Below, in pieces: positions 37,368 through 47,900 of a DNA stretch of 64,000 nucleotides. The notes under the pieces were generated by a model, which ran no database searches, was not told the DNA's origin, and worked only from the letters and a program-made list of their open reading frames with translations. Every line of letters starts with the position of its first letter. The stretch's first letter is position 1. The DNA comes from Azonexus hydrophilus (lineage in GTDB: Bacteria; Pseudomonadota; Gammaproteobacteria; Burkholderiales; Rhodocyclaceae): NCBI RefSeq assembly GCF_905120355.1, contig NZ_CAJHOB010000001.1, positions 124,001 through 188,000 on the forward strand, read 5' to 3'. A program made the position numbers and the translations under genes.

Positions 37368-38420
37368 TCACAGATTTTTAAGGACCGCCTCACCCATTTC
37401 CCGCGTGCCCACTTTGTTCGTGCCGCGTTCGTAGATATCACCGGTGCGATAACCCTGAGACAGCACTTTCTTGACTGCGTTCTCGATCCGCTCTGCTTCT
37501 TCCTCACGGCCGAAGGTGTAGCGCAGCATCATCGCTGCCGACAAAATGGTCGCCAGCGGATTCGCCAGGTTCTTGCCGGCAATATCAGGCGCCGAGCCGT
37601 GCGACGGTTCGTACAGCCCCTTGTTCTTTTCGTCGAGCGAAGCCGACGGCAGCATGCCGATCGATCCGGTCAACATCGAAGCTTCGTCGGACAGGATGTC
37701 GCCGAACATGTTGCCGGTCACCATCACGTCAAACTGTTTGGGCGCCCGCACCAGTTGCATGGCGGCGTTATCGACCAGCATATGGCTGAGTTCAACGTCC
37801 GGATAATCCTTGCTGACTTCGATCATCACATCGCGCCACAACTGTGTGCATTCAAGGACGTTCATCTTGTCCACCGAACACAGCTTCTTGTTGCGCTTCT
37901 GTGCGGCCTGGAAGGCGACGTGACCGATGCGGCGGATTTCCGACTCGCTGTAGACCATGGTATTGAAACCGACGCGCTCGCCATTCTCCTCGCGCACGCC
38001 ACGTGGCTGACCGAAATAGATATCACCGGTCAATTCACGCACGATGAGGATGTCCAGCCCCGCCACGACTTCCGGCTTCAGGGTGGAGGCGTTGGCCAGT
38101 TCCGGGTAAAGAATGGCCGGGCGCAGGTTGGCGAACAGGTTGAGATCCTTGCGGATACCCAGCAGACCGCGCTCTGGACGCTTTTCGCGCGGCAGGCCGT
38201 CCCACTGCGGGCCACCAACGGCGCCGAGCAGTACGGCGTCAGCCGCACGCGCCAGCTTCTGCGTGGCTTCCGGGTAAGGATCACCCGTCGCGTCAACAGC
38301 ACAACCGCCCAGCAGCGCTTCTTCCATTTCGAATTTCAGATCCAGCGCATGCAGAACGCGGACCGCTTCGGCCATGATTTCCGGGCCGATGCCATCACCT
38401 GGCAATACACAAATCTTCAT
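37368..38420 (-). CDS. leuB: 3-isopropylmalate dehydrogenase
   Basis: This 350-residue NAD enzyme performs oxidative decarboxylation of 3-isopropylmalate in leucine synthesis. The start [20 protein letters not shown], the [10 protein letters not shown]-type loop and [14 protein letters not shown] (adenine-binding) are typical. Length matches the family (about 355). It follows leuD by 12 bases with an AAGGAGAT ribosome site. Confidence 0.97.
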   Translation of the reverse strand: MKICVLPGDGIGPEIMAEAVRVLHALDLKFEMEEALLGGCAVDATGDPYPEATQKLARAADAVLLGAVGGPQWDGLPREKRPERGLLGIRKDLNLFANLRPAILYPELANASTLKPEVVAGLDILIVRELTGDIYFGQPRGVREENGERVGFNTMVYSESEIRRIGHVAFQAAQKRNKKLCSVDKMNVLECTQLWRDVMIEVSKDYPDVELSHMLVDNAAMQLVRAPKQFDVMVTGNMFGDILSDEASMLTGSIGMLPSASLDEKNKGLYEPSHGSAPDIAGKNLANPLATILSAAMMLRYTFGREEEAERIENAVKKVLSQGYRTGDIYERGTNKVGTREMGEAVLKNL

Positions 38421-38432
38421 GTCATCTCCTTG

Positions 38433-39071
38433 TCAAGCAAACAGCCAGGGCTGCTGAATGCGGCGGTTGGCTTCGAACGCCTTGATTTTCTCGGCATGGC
38501 GCAGGGTCAGACCGATATCGTCCCAGCCATTGATCAGACATTCCTTGCGGAATGCGTCCACCTCGAATGTGCAGGCATGGCCATCCGGGCGGGTGACTGT
38601 CTGCGCCGGCAGATCGACACGCAGGCGATAACCGGGCGTTGCTTCGACCTGCTGCAGGATGGCCGCAATTTCCGCGGCCGGCAGGACGATGGGCAAAATG
38701 CCGTTCTTGAAGCAGTTATTGAAGAAAATATCGGCAAACGATTCGGCGATGATGGCCTTGAAGCCATAATCCAGGAGCGCCCAGGGCGCATGTTCGCGCG
38801 AGCTGCCACAGCCGAAATTGGCCCGGGTGAGGAGGATTTCTGCCCCCTGATAACGCGGCTGGTTGAGCACGAAATCGGGATTCTTCGGACGCTGAGAGCA
38901 ATCCTGGCCCGGCTCACCCACATCAAGGTAGCGCCATTCATCGAACGCATTCGGACCGAAACCGGAGCGCTTGATCGACTTCAGGAACTGCTTGGGAATG
39001 ATGGCGTCGGTATCGACGTTGTTGCGATCAAGAGGCGCCACCAACGCATCAAGCTGTACGAATTTTTCCAT
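38433..39071 (-). CDS. leuD: 3-isopropylmalate dehydratase small subunit
   Basis: This 212-residue subunit pairs with LeuC to isomerise 2- to 3-isopropylmalate. [15 protein letters not shown], the [15 protein letters not shown] motif and [18 protein letters not shown] are the swivel-domain signatures. Length matches proteobacterial LeuD (about 200-215). Its ATG directly abuts the stop codon of the small lipoprotein gene between it and leuC. Confidence 0.97.
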   Translation of the reverse strand: MEKFVQLDALVAPLDRNNVDTDAIIPKQFLKSIKRSGFGPNAFDEWRYLDVGEPGQDCSQRPKNPDFVLNQPRYQGAEILLTRANFGCGSSREHAPWALLDYGFKAIIAESFADIFFNNCFKNGILPIVLPAAEIAAILQQVEATPGYRLRVDLPAQTVTRPDGHACTFEVDAFRKECLINGWDDIGLTLRHAEKIKAFEANRRIQQPWLFA

Positions 39072-39254
39072 TTACTCCACCGCTTTCTGAACGGCCTCGC
39101 CGCCCTTTTTCATGGCCTCACCGACCACTTCACCACCTTTTTTGATGACTTCCCCGGTTTTTTCCGCGCCGATGGCGACGTCTTTCTTCACCCCTTCGGC
39201 CGTATTGCAGGCCGCGAGCAGCAGGAAGACAGCAATGCAGAATCCGTGTTTCAT
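39072..39254 (-). CDS. entericidin-like small lipoprotein
   Basis: This 60-residue lipoprotein has lipobox LAAC (cysteine 16) after a short signal, then a Lys/Gly/Glu/Val-rich tail with two copies of a KKGGE motif and an AVQKAV end. It resembles the EcnA/EcnB entericidin family, small cell-envelope lipoproteins linked to programmed lysis in E. coli. ATG 39254 has GAGGAG 5 bases upstream; GTG 39260 is less likely. It sits inside the leu operon, 9 bases after leuC and immediately before leuD. Confidence 0.85.
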   Translation of the reverse strand: MKHGFCIAVFLLLAACNTAEGVKKDVAIGAEKTGEVIKKGGEVVGEAMKKGGEAVQKAVE

Positions 39255-39263
39255 CGCCACTCC

Positions 39264-40670
39264 TCAGCGCAGATCGCGCACATCGGCGAAATGTCCGGCA
39301 ATCGCCGCCGCCGCTGCCATGGCCGGGCTGAGCAGGTGCGTACGTCCACCGGCGCCCTGCCGCCCTTCGAAATTACGGTTCGAGGTCGAGGCGCAGCGCT
39401 CGCCAGGTTCCAGACGATCGGCATTCATCGCCAGGCACATCGAACAGCCCGGTTCGCGCCATTCAAAGCCAGCGGCAATGAAGATCTTGTCCAGACCTTC
39501 GGCCTCGGCCTGACGCTTGACCAGCCCTGAACCCGGTACTGCCAGCGCCAGCTTGACGTTGGGAGCAATATGCTTGCCCTGGATCACTGCCGCGGCCTCG
39601 CGCAGATCCTCGATACGCGAATTGGTGCACGAACCGATGAACACCTTGTCGATAGCAATCGAGGTCATCGGCGTATTCGCTTGCAGCCCCATGTATTTCA
39701 GCGCCCGCTCCATGCCCTCGCGCTTGACTGGATCGTTTTCCCGTGCCGGATCGGGCACTACGGCATCAACCGGCACGACCATTTCAGGCGAAGTCCCCCA
39801 GGTCACCTGCGGTCGAATGTCTTCCGCCCGCAGCGTCACGGTCCGGTCGAACGAGGCACCGGCATCGGAATGCAGGGTACGCCAGTAGGCCACTGCCTGC
39901 TCCCAGATATCGCCCTTCGGCGAGAAGGGGCGGTCCCTGAGGTATTCGATGGTCGTATCATCAACGGCCACAAAGCCCATGCGCGCCCCGCCTTCGATCG
40001 CCATGTTGCACAGCGTCATGCGGCCTTCCATCGACAGACTGCGAATGGCGCTGCCACCGAACTCGATGGCGTAGCCGGTCCCACCCGCCGTACCAATGGT
40101 ACCAATGATGGCCAGGGCGACGTCCTTGGCGGTCACGCCCGGGCCCAACTGGCCCTCTACCGCCACCAGCATGGTTTTCGACTTCTTCTGCACCAGACAC
40201 TGGGTCGCCAGCACATGCTCGACTTCCGAAGTACCGATGCCATGCGCCAGACAGGCGAAAGCGCCGTGCGTCGACGTGTGCGAATCGCCACACACCACGG
40301 TCATCCCCGGCAGGGTGGCGCCATTTTCCGGGCCAACCACGTGCAGGATGCCCATCCGCGCATCCTTGAACGGGAAATAGGCCAAGGCACCAAACTCCCG
40401 GATATTGGCGTCGAGTGTCTCGACCTGCAGGCGGGAAATCGGATCCTTGATACCTTCGTCCCAGTGATCGGTCGGCGTGTTGTGATCCGGCGTCGACACG
40501 ATGGAGGAAACCCGCCACGGCTTGCGCCCGGCCAGTTTCAAACCTTCAAAAGCCTGCGGGCTGGTGACTTCATGCACCAGGTGGCGATCGATGTAAAGCA
40601 GCGCCGTGCCGTCCTCTTCCTGATGGACGACATGGTTCTCCCACAATTTGTCGTAAAGTGTCTTGGGCAT
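39264..40670 (-). CDS. leuC: 3-isopropylmalate dehydratase large subunit
   Basis: This 468-residue 4Fe-4S aconitase-family subunit starts [15 protein letters not shown]. Cluster cysteines lie in FIGSCTNSR (about 347) and in GCSMCLAMN (about 407 and 410). [14 protein letters not shown] is another family signature. Length equals E. coli LeuC closely. leuC is the first gene of the leucine unit here; leuA is not in the window. Confidence 0.97.
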   Translation of the reverse strand: MPKTLYDKLWENHVVHQEEDGTALLYIDRHLVHEVTSPQAFEGLKLAGRKPWRVSSIVSTPDHNTPTDHWDEGIKDPISRLQVETLDANIREFGALAYFPFKDARMGILHVVGPENGATLPGMTVVCGDSHTSTHGAFACLAHGIGTSEVEHVLATQCLVQKKSKTMLVAVEGQLGPGVTAKDVALAIIGTIGTAGGTGYAIEFGGSAIRSLSMEGRMTLCNMAIEGGARMGFVAVDDTTIEYLRDRPFSPKGDIWEQAVAYWRTLHSDAGASFDRTVTLRAEDIRPQVTWGTSPEMVVPVDAVVPDPARENDPVKREGMERALKYMGLQANTPMTSIAIDKVFIGSCTNSRIEDLREAAAVIQGKHIAPNVKLALAVPGSGLVKRQAEAEGLDKIFIAAGFEWREPGCSMCLAMNADRLEPGERCASTSNRNFEGRQGAGGRTHLLSPAMAAAAAIAGHFADVRDLR

Positions 40671-40715
40671 GGCTGACCTGAAAAATCGGCAAAACGCTGG
40701 ATTATTGCACAGGAC

Positions 40716-41906
40716 TCAGGCGTTTTCGGGAAGATTTTCGCCCCTCACCCCAGTGGCCCCGGCTTCGGCAAACCAGCGCCAGATCAGGCAAAAACCGAGC
40801 AACCCGAACACCGCTGCCAGGGCAAAAACCCAGCCTGCCCCCCACGGCTCCCAGAAAAGCCCGCTCAGCAGCGCACCGAGCAGGCCGCCGGCACCAAAGG
40901 ACAAGCTCGAATAAAGCGCCTGCCCGCGCCCCCGCAGCTGCTGAGGAAAATACTGGTTAACCGCCGCAATGGCGGCCGCATGGTAGGCACCAAACGTCAG
41001 CCCGTGCAGTGACTGCACCAGCAGCATGGTCAACAACGAGTCGACGGCCCAGCCCATGAGCAGGAAACGCGGTACCGCCGCAGCAAAACTCACCAGCAGG
41101 ATGGCGCGCAGGGAAAACCGCCGCAGCAGCCGTGGCATCAACAAAAACACGCCAATCTCGGCCAGCACCCCCAGCGACCAGAGCAAACCGATCATGGCCT
41201 TGCCATAACCATGATCGCTCAGGTGGATGGAGAAGAAAACATAGAACCCACCATGCGCGGTCGACATGGCGGTGCACGCCAGCATCAGCGCCAGCACCGG
41301 CGGCCGGCGCAGGACCACCATGATGGGCGCTGCCGGTGAACCTGCCGGATGGGGCGGCGCTTCTGGCAGGCTAAGCGCCAGCAGCAGCAAACCTGCCAGG
41401 ATCAGGGTGCATGCCCACAACACGCCAACAGGTGGCATGAAATCGAGCAGCAGGCCGGTCGCCAGCACCGCAACGATGAAACCGACCGATCCCCAGACCC
41501 GCACCGGGCCATAACGCCCGCCTTCCTCGCGCAGATGATCGAAAGTCAACATTTCGACCAATGGCAGGGCGCCGCTCCAGAAAAACGCCAGCACGGCCAT
41601 TGCCAGCAACATGCTAGGCAAACGGTCGAGCCAGAAGAAGCTGACAAAACCGAGCAGGCCGATCAAGCCCGCCAGGCGAATAATGCGCAAGCGGTAGCCA
41701 AAGCGGTCCACCACCCAGCCCCAGACATTGGGACCGAAGACGCGCATCAACTGCATCTGCGACATCAGCAGGCCGATATCCAGCGCCGAAAACTCGATCG
41801 CTTGCAGGTACAGGCCGAAATAAGGCGAGAAAGCGCCAATGAAGGCGAAATAGAAAAAATAGTACGCGGCCAACCGCGCGTAGGGAAAAGCCTTGTGCGC
41901 CGTCAT
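40716..41906 (-). CDS. MFS transporter, MFS_1-like
   Basis: This 396-residue inner-membrane protein has twelve predicted helices. The pattern AAYYFFYFAFIGAFSPYFGLYL at the N-terminus, the GWVVDRFGYRLRI loop after helix 2 and GPVRVWGSVGFI resemble the HcaT/MFS_1-like group, which includes phenylpropionate and nucleoside-like permeases. The substrate cannot be predicted. ATG 41906 is preferred to TTG 41912. It lies between aroC and leuC with no obvious functional link to either. Confidence 0.88.
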   Translation of the reverse strand: MTAHKAFPYARLAAYYFFYFAFIGAFSPYFGLYLQAIEFSALDIGLLMSQMQLMRVFGPNVWGWVVDRFGYRLRIIRLAGLIGLLGFVSFFWLDRLPSMLLAMAVLAFFWSGALPLVEMLTFDHLREEGGRYGPVRVWGSVGFIVAVLATGLLLDFMPPVGVLWACTLILAGLLLLALSLPEAPPHPAGSPAAPIMVVLRRPPVLALMLACTAMSTAHGGFYVFFSIHLSDHGYGKAMIGLLWSLGVLAEIGVFLLMPRLLRRFSLRAILLVSFAAAVPRFLLMGWAVDSLLTMLLVQSLHGLTFGAYHAAAIAAVNQYFPQQLRGRGQALYSSLSFGAGGLLGALLSGLFWEPWGAGWVFALAAVFGLLGFCLIWRWFAEAGATGVRGENLPENA

Positions 41907-42022
41907 AAGCAATGCGGCTGCAGGGAAGCTGGCAATTCTGTGTCTCTCTGCGCTGCCGCGCCTAGTTCAGGCAATACCGCTGCCGCCGCAGGCAGGACGG
42001 AACGCCCCAACCCGGCCACGGT

Positions 42023-43111
42023 TCAGGCGATACGCGGTGTCGTGCAGCGCACATCGGCGCACTGCGCGCGGTGCCGCAGCGCGTGATCCATCAGCACCAG
42101 CGCCAGCATCGCCTCGGCAATCGGTGTCGCGCGAATGCCGACACACGGGTCATGCCGCCCCTGTGTCGCCACGTCGACGGCATTCCCCGCCACATCAATC
42201 GAGCGCCGCGGCTGGGCAATGGAGGAAGTCGGTTTGATCGCCATGTTGACAACGATTTCCTGCCCCGTGGACAAGCCGCCAAGAATGCCGCCCGCGTGAT
42301 TGCTGAGAAACCCCTGCGGCGTCATTTCGTCGCCATGCTCGCTGCCTTTTTGCGCCACTGACGCAAAACCCGCACCGATTTCCACGCCTTTCACCGCATT
42401 GATGCTCATCATGGCGTAAGCGATCTCGGCATCCAGCCGGTCGAATACCGGCTCGCCCCAGCCCGGCGGCACGCCCTGGGCCGTGACCGTGATGCGGGCG
42501 CCCACCGAGTCAAGCGACTTGCGTAGCGCATCCATGTAGTTTTCCAGCTCCGGCACGATGTCGGCGTTGGGTGCAAAAAACGGGTTCTGCTCGATGGCTT
42601 CCGCGCTGATAAAAGGAATGTCGATCGGCCCGAGCGCACTCATCCAGCCGCGAATACTGATGCCATGGTGTTCCCGCAGCCATTTCCTGGCGATCGCCCC
42701 GGCTGCCACGCGGACCGCGGTTTCGCGCGCCGATGAACGACCTCCGCCACGATAATCGCGGAAACCATATTTCTGCGTATACACATAGTCGGCATGGCCG
42801 GGGCGGAAGGTACTGGCAATGTTGCCGTAATCCTTGCTGCGCTGATCCTGGTTGCGGATCAGCAGGGCAATCGGCGTGCCGGTCGTCTTGCCCTCGAAAA
42901 CACCGGAAAGAATCTCCACCGTATCCGGCTCACGGCGCTGCGTCACATGTCGGGAAGTGCCGGGTTTTCGCCGGTCCAGCTCCTGCTGGATGTCTGCCGC
43001 ATCCAGTGCCAGGCCCGGTGGGCAGCCGTCGACAACACAGCCGATCCCCTGACCATGCGACTCGCCAAAGGAAGTGACTGTAAATAAAGTCCCGAAAGTA
43101 TTGCCTGACAT
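42023..43111 (-). CDS. aroC: chorismate synthase
   Basis: This 362-residue flavin-dependent enzyme converts EPSP to chorismate, the branch point to aromatic amino acids. The three family signatures are present: [18 protein letters not shown] near the start, [11 protein letters not shown] in the middle, and [12 protein letters not shown] near the end. Length matches AroC (about 360). It supplies chorismate to the trp genes lying 11 kb away on the same strand. Confidence 0.97.
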   Translation of the reverse strand: MSGNTFGTLFTVTSFGESHGQGIGCVVDGCPPGLALDAADIQQELDRRKPGTSRHVTQRREPDTVEILSGVFEGKTTGTPIALLIRNQDQRSKDYGNIASTFRPGHADYVYTQKYGFRDYRGGGRSSARETAVRVAAGAIARKWLREHHGISIRGWMSALGPIDIPFISAEAIEQNPFFAPNADIVPELENYMDALRKSLDSVGARITVTAQGVPPGWGEPVFDRLDAEIAYAMMSINAVKGVEIGAGFASVAQKGSEHGDEMTPQGFLSNHAGGILGGLSTGQEIVVNMAIKPTSSIAQPRRSIDVAGNAVDVATQGRHDPCVGIRATPIAEAMLALVLMDHALRHRAQCADVRCTTPRIA

Positions 43112-43120
43112 CGCTCACCA

Positions 43121-43151
43121 CCGCACGCTCAAGAGGGTGCGGATTTTAGCA
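43121..43151 (-). promoter_or_regulatory. aroC promoter with overlapping hairpin
   Basis: On the minus strand TGCTAAAAT (43151-43143) is an extended -10 that would start transcription near 43136. The predicted start falls inside a hairpin formed by CCGCAC (43121-43126) and GTGCGG (43137-43142), 10 bases before the aroC ATG. Confidence 0.45.
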
Positions 43152-43179
43152 CGGCGACAATGCACCGCTCCGGTTGCAC

Positions 43180-43629
43180 TCAGGCTTCGGCTGCTTCTTC
43201 CGGCCAGTTCTTGATGTAGTTCTTGAGCAGCGTATTTTCCAGGCTTTGCTCTTCGAGCACGGCTTTCGCCACATCAAGGAAGGAAATCACGCCCTGCAAA
43301 TCGCCATCCTCGACCACCGGCACATAGCGCGAATGTTTTTCGATCATCAGGCGGCGCAGGCTAAAGGCATCCATGGCCGGGGGCACAGTCACCGGAGCGG
43401 ACACCATCACTTCACGCACAGTAGGCCAGAGCCCCGTCTGGTTCGCAGCTTTCACGGCCTGCAAAACCTCACGGAAAGTCACCAGCCCCACCATCTTGCC
43501 CCCTGCCATGACCACCAGCGAACCGACATCGAGATCAGCCATGGCTGCCACCACGGCCTCCAGGTTCTGCTCAGGCGTCGTCGTATACAGCGCCCCGCCC
43601 TTCACCCGCAAGATTTCCTTGACCAGCAT
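43180..43629 (-). CDS. tandem CBS domain protein
   Basis: The 149-residue soluble protein is made of two CBS motifs (about 8-62 and 75-130) and little else. MADLDVGSLVVMAGGKMVGLVTFREVL and HSRYVPVVEDGDLQGVISFLDVAKA mark the two units, read here by key residues only. CBS pairs bind adenosyl nucleotides and act as energy or redox sensors, often for a partner protein. The partner is not evident. It lies between the HD-GYP response regulator (131 bases upstream) and aroC. Confidence 0.88.
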   Translation of the reverse strand: MLVKEILRVKGGALYTTTPEQNLEAVVAAMADLDVGSLVVMAGGKMVGLVTFREVLQAVKAANQTGLWPTVREVMVSAPVTVPPAMDAFSLRRLMIEKHSRYVPVVEDGDLQGVISFLDVAKAVLEEQSLENTLLKNYIKNWPEEAAEA

Positions 43630-43760
43630 ATTGATTCTCTCCGTGTTCCCACAACTCGAATCTGGGGGATATTAGTGGAAGCCAAGACGATACGCAAAAC
43701 CGGGAGCGGGCCAGAGATGCAATGCACCATTGATCGCGCCATCGCCCAACCGTGCAGGTA

Positions 43761-44945
43761 TCACCCCTTGGCCGCATCCCCCAGCTCGATGTTCTCTGCG
43801 GTCTCGGCTTCGAGACGCGCCAGCTCGCGTTCCCTATCCTGTTCGCTGTCGGCAAAGCGCTGGGCAATCGACTGGAACTCATCTTGGATGGCCAGAAAGG
43901 CGTCCACCACGTCCGGATCGAAGTGACTGCCCAGCCCGGCCAAGATGATTTCCGTCGCCGCGGCATGACTCATCGGCGCCTTGTACACCCGCCGACTGAT
44001 GAGTGCATCGTACACGTCCGCCAAGGCCATGAGCCGGGCCGAAAGGGGAATGTCCGTTCCCGCAAGCCCCTCCGGATAGCCGCTACCATCCCATTTCTCC
44101 TGGTGGCTGTAGGCAATCTCCTTGGCGCAGGCAAGAAAGTCCACCGTCATTCCCAACTGTTTCTCGGCGTGCTCGATGGCATCCCGCCCCAAGGCAGGGT
44201 GGGTCTTCATGACCTCAAACTCTTCCGTTGTGAGTCGGCCTGGCTTGAGCAGAATGCGGTCAGGAATGCCCACTTTACCGATGTCGTGCAGCGGCGCGGA
44301 TTTGTACAGTGTATCGATGTAGGCATCGGTCAGCCTGACCGCCCAGAAAGGATGCGACCGCAGGTGCTGCGCCAGCGCACGCACGTAATGCTGGGTACGA
44401 CGGATATGGTTGCCGGTTTCGTTATCCCGCGTTTCGGCCAGCGATGCCATGACCAGGATGGTCACATCCTGAATCGCCTGGAGTTCGCGGGTGCGTTTGG
44501 CCACCTCGCTTTCCAGAAAGGCCGCTTTGTCGCGCAGGAAATCGGCGCTTGCCTTCAGTTGCAGATGCGCAGCAACACGCGCCAGAACGATGGGCGGACT
44601 GATCGGCTTGGTGATGTAATCGACCGCCCCCAGTTCCAGCCCACGTCGCTCATCTTCCACCTCCGCCTTGGCGGTCAGGAAAATGATGGGAATGTTCCAG
44701 CTCGCCGGATTGGCCTTGAGCCGCGAGCAGACTTCGTAGCCATCCATGTCCGGCATCATGATGTCGAGCAGGATCAGGTCCGGAGGATGATCGGAGAGCG
44801 CGATTTTCAGGGCTTTCTCACCATGGTTGGCCACCTTTACCTTGTACTCGTCCTTGAGCAGCTTACTCATCAAGGTCAGATTGTCCGGCAGATCGTCCAC
44901 CACCAGCACGGTGGGCTTGCTGGTGAAATCCAGTGCTTGCGTCAT
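43761..44945 (-). CDS. response regulator with HD-GYP output domain (RpfG-like)
   Basis: The 394-residue protein has an N-terminal receiver (about 10-125) with phosphoacceptor D61 in [14 protein letters not shown] short coiled link leads to an HD-GYP domain (about 165-360) with [10 protein letters not shown] and [14 protein letters not shown], all catalytic residues intact. It is expected to hydrolyse cyclic-di-GMP under control of the kinase encoded upstream, with which it overlaps by 4 bases. A C-terminal Glu-rich helix ends the protein. Confidence 0.94.
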   Translation of the reverse strand: MTQALDFTSKPTVLVVDDLPDNLTLMSKLLKDEYKVKVANHGEKALKIALSDHPPDLILLDIMMPDMDGYEVCSRLKANPASWNIPIIFLTAKAEVEDERRGLELGAVDYITKPISPPIVLARVAAHLQLKASADFLRDKAAFLESEVAKRTRELQAIQDVTILVMASLAETRDNETGNHIRRTQHYVRALAQHLRSHPFWAVRLTDAYIDTLYKSAPLHDIGKVGIPDRILLKPGRLTTEEFEVMKTHPALGRDAIEHAEKQLGMTVDFLACAKEIAYSHQEKWDGSGYPEGLAGTDIPLSARLMALADVYDALISRRVYKAPMSHAAATEIILAGLGSHFDPDVVDAFLAIQDEFQSIAQRFADSEQDRERELARLEAETAENIELGDAAKG

Positions 44946-47900
44946 GACAAGTCTCCCAGGGTAATGCCACCCGCCGCAGCCGCCTGCTTCAGGCCAGCCA
45001 GCGCCGTCTCGAATTCAAACCCGCGCATGGCGCGCTCCACGGCCGCAAAATGCGGCCCCAGGCCGCGCTCCAGCAGCATCCGCTCGGCATCCAGGACATC
45101 TGCGGCCTCGGCATCATCGTCCGCCAGCAACCCAGCCAGCCGCTGCAACACCTGTGGCAGACGGGCCGCATCCTGAGGAGACACATTGCCCGCAGCAGGC
45201 TGTGCGGCAGCTGGTGCTGTGTTGGCCAGAAAAGCCTGCAGCGCCGTACGGCAGGCTTCAAGCTCAGGCGCCAGGCGGGCCAGCCCGGTACGTGCGGCCT
45301 GCGCATCGCGTTCGCGACACGCATGTTCCAACGCTGCGGCAGCAACCTGTACCGGTTGCGCCCCTATGTTGCCGGCACCTCCTTTGATGTTGTGTGCCAG
45401 ACGCTCGGCCAGTGTCCAGTCCTCCTGCCCCAACGCGGTTTGCAGCTGTGCCACCGCATCCGCCTGACCACTGACGAATTTCTCCAGCATGGTCCGGTAC
45501 AGGGCAGTCTTTCCCATCACCCGAGCCAAGCCAGAACGCACATCCAGCCCGGCAATCGCACCGGGCCGGGGTATCTGCGCAGCATTCACGGGGTCTGCGC
45601 GTGCAGATTTATCCCCCACGCTGCCCGCCGCGCCCCCATCCCCCAACCCTGGCCGGGGTTGAATCCAGCGACGCAGGGCGGCCCACAACTGGACCGGCTC
45701 GACTGGTTTGGCGACATGATCATTCATGCCGGCCTCAAGGCAACGCTCCCGGTCACTCTGCATGGCATTTGCCGTCATTGCCACGATGGGCAAAGTACAG
45801 CCCTGGGCCCGCAAGCGGCGGGTGGCCTCCAGACCATCCATCACCGGCATCTGCATGTCCATGAGAATGAGGTCATAGGACGGCAGGGCGCTGCCCACTT
45901 TCTCCACTGCCTGGGCACCATCTGCCGCCAGATCAACCTGAAAACCCGCATCGGCGAGCAGCTCACTGGCCACCTGCTGATTCATCTCGTTGTCTTCAAC
46001 CAGCAGGATGCGGGCCCCCGCCAGAGTCTCCAGGCCATGCCGGGAAGCAGGAAGCGGCGAAATCACACCTTCCTCAACGGCCTCGCCCCCTCCGCCCAGC
46101 AGGCGCCGCATCTCGTCATAAAGCAAGGAAGCGCTCACGGGCTTGATCAGCACATTTTCCATACCGGCCTGACGCGCCCCATGCAGCACTTCCTCTCGCC
46201 CATGTGCCGTCACCATGACCAGGCGCGGGCACTGGTTTCCCAACTGGGCGCGCAGGACACGAGCCACTTCGACGCCATCCATGCCGGGCATCTGCCAGTC
46301 CAGCAGCACCACCTGGAAAGGTTTTTGCTGTGCCAGCGAGGACTGGATCAAGGCGATCGCTGCCGGGCCGCTATCCGCCTCCGCCACCGTCAGCTGCATG
46401 GCCTTGAGCATCTCACCGATGACCTTGCGTGCATTCTCATTGTCATCCACCACCAGCACCTGCTGGCCACACAGTTCATGGGGGAACACACGGGGCTGAC
46501 TGGCCTGCGTGCCGCGCCCCAGCCGGGCAGTGAACCAGAAAGTGGAGCCCTCACCCAATGTGGACACCACCCCCACCTCGCCGCCCATGAGTTCGGCCAG
46601 ACGCCGGGAAATCGCCAACCCCAGCCCGGTGCCGCCGTAGCGTCGGGTCGTGGACGTATCGGCCTGCTGAAAACTCTGGAACAGTCGCTCCTGCTGTGCC
46701 GGACTCAACCCGATACCCGTATCACGCACAGCGAAGTAGAGCACGACCTCATCCACGCTGCTTTCCTTGAGCTGGACCAGAATGTCGATTTCGCCCTGCT
46801 CCGTAAACTTGACCGCATTGTTGGCGTAATTGATGAGCACCTGCCCCAGCCGCAAAGGGTCACCCAGCAAATTCCGTGGCACATCCTGGTCTACCTGGAA
46901 AATCAGCTCCAACCCCTTGTCTGCGGCTTTCTCGACCACCAGGTTGCTCACATTTTCCAGGACCTGTTCCAGATCGAACTCGACCCGTTCGACAGTGAGT
47001 TTGCCGGCTTCGATCTTGGAAAAGTCGAGAATGTCATTGATGATGCCCAGGAGGTGCTGACCAGATTGCTGGATCTTGCGCAGATAATCCTGCTGCCGGG
47101 GTGTCAGCGCCGTCTTCAACGCCAGGTGGGACATGCCGATGATGGAATTCATCGGCGTCCGGATTTCGTGGCTCATATTGGCCAGGAAATCCGATTTCAT
47201 CCGCGTCGCCTCTTCCGCCACTTCTTTGGCGCGCAGCAGCGCTTCCTGCGCCTGTTTCAGCGGACTGATATCGACCAGCACGCCGATCAGCCCCCCCGGA
47301 CGCCCATCAGCGAGCCGGAAACCACTGACCGAGTACATCACCTGATGGCGGCTGCCGTCGCCAAAACTGATTTCCAGCTCCCGCACCACCGCTGCCGAGC
47401 GCCGGATCAGGTCCATGTCTTCGGCGTGGAAGGTCTGACGATCCGCCACAGGCAGATAATCAAGCTCCAGCACTGTCTTGCCAAGCAGGTAGTCGCGTCG
47501 CGTCGCAAAAGCCTGCTCGTAAGCCTTGTTGCAGCCAAGAAACCGCCCTGCCGGATCTTTGAAGAAGAGGGGATTGGGCAGGGTATCGATCAACCCGGCC
47601 TGAAACAGCAGCTGATCGGCCAGCTCCTGCTTGGCCAGCTGCTGCTCGGTCACATCCAGCCAGTAGCCGTTCCAGCTCTGGCCACCATCCGCCGTAGAGG
47701 TCATTTCCAGGCGCGTTTCCACCCAGCGCAAGTGTTGCCCGGGAAGCTGGACACGCTCCACGAAACTCCCCCCGCACCCTTCCTTGATGGCGCTCTGCAG
47801 CAGTATCTGGCCCCGCTGGCGATCTTCCGGCAGTACATGGTTCCAGCGCAGCTCAGGCTCAGCCAGAATTTCCAGGTGGTTGTAACCGTAAATCTCACTG

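Noticed and set aside
37308-39530. A 740-codon plus-strand open frame over leuB, leuD and the entericidin-like gene
   Set aside because: It spans several well-supported genes and the gaps between them in antisense, with no domain and no ribosome site.
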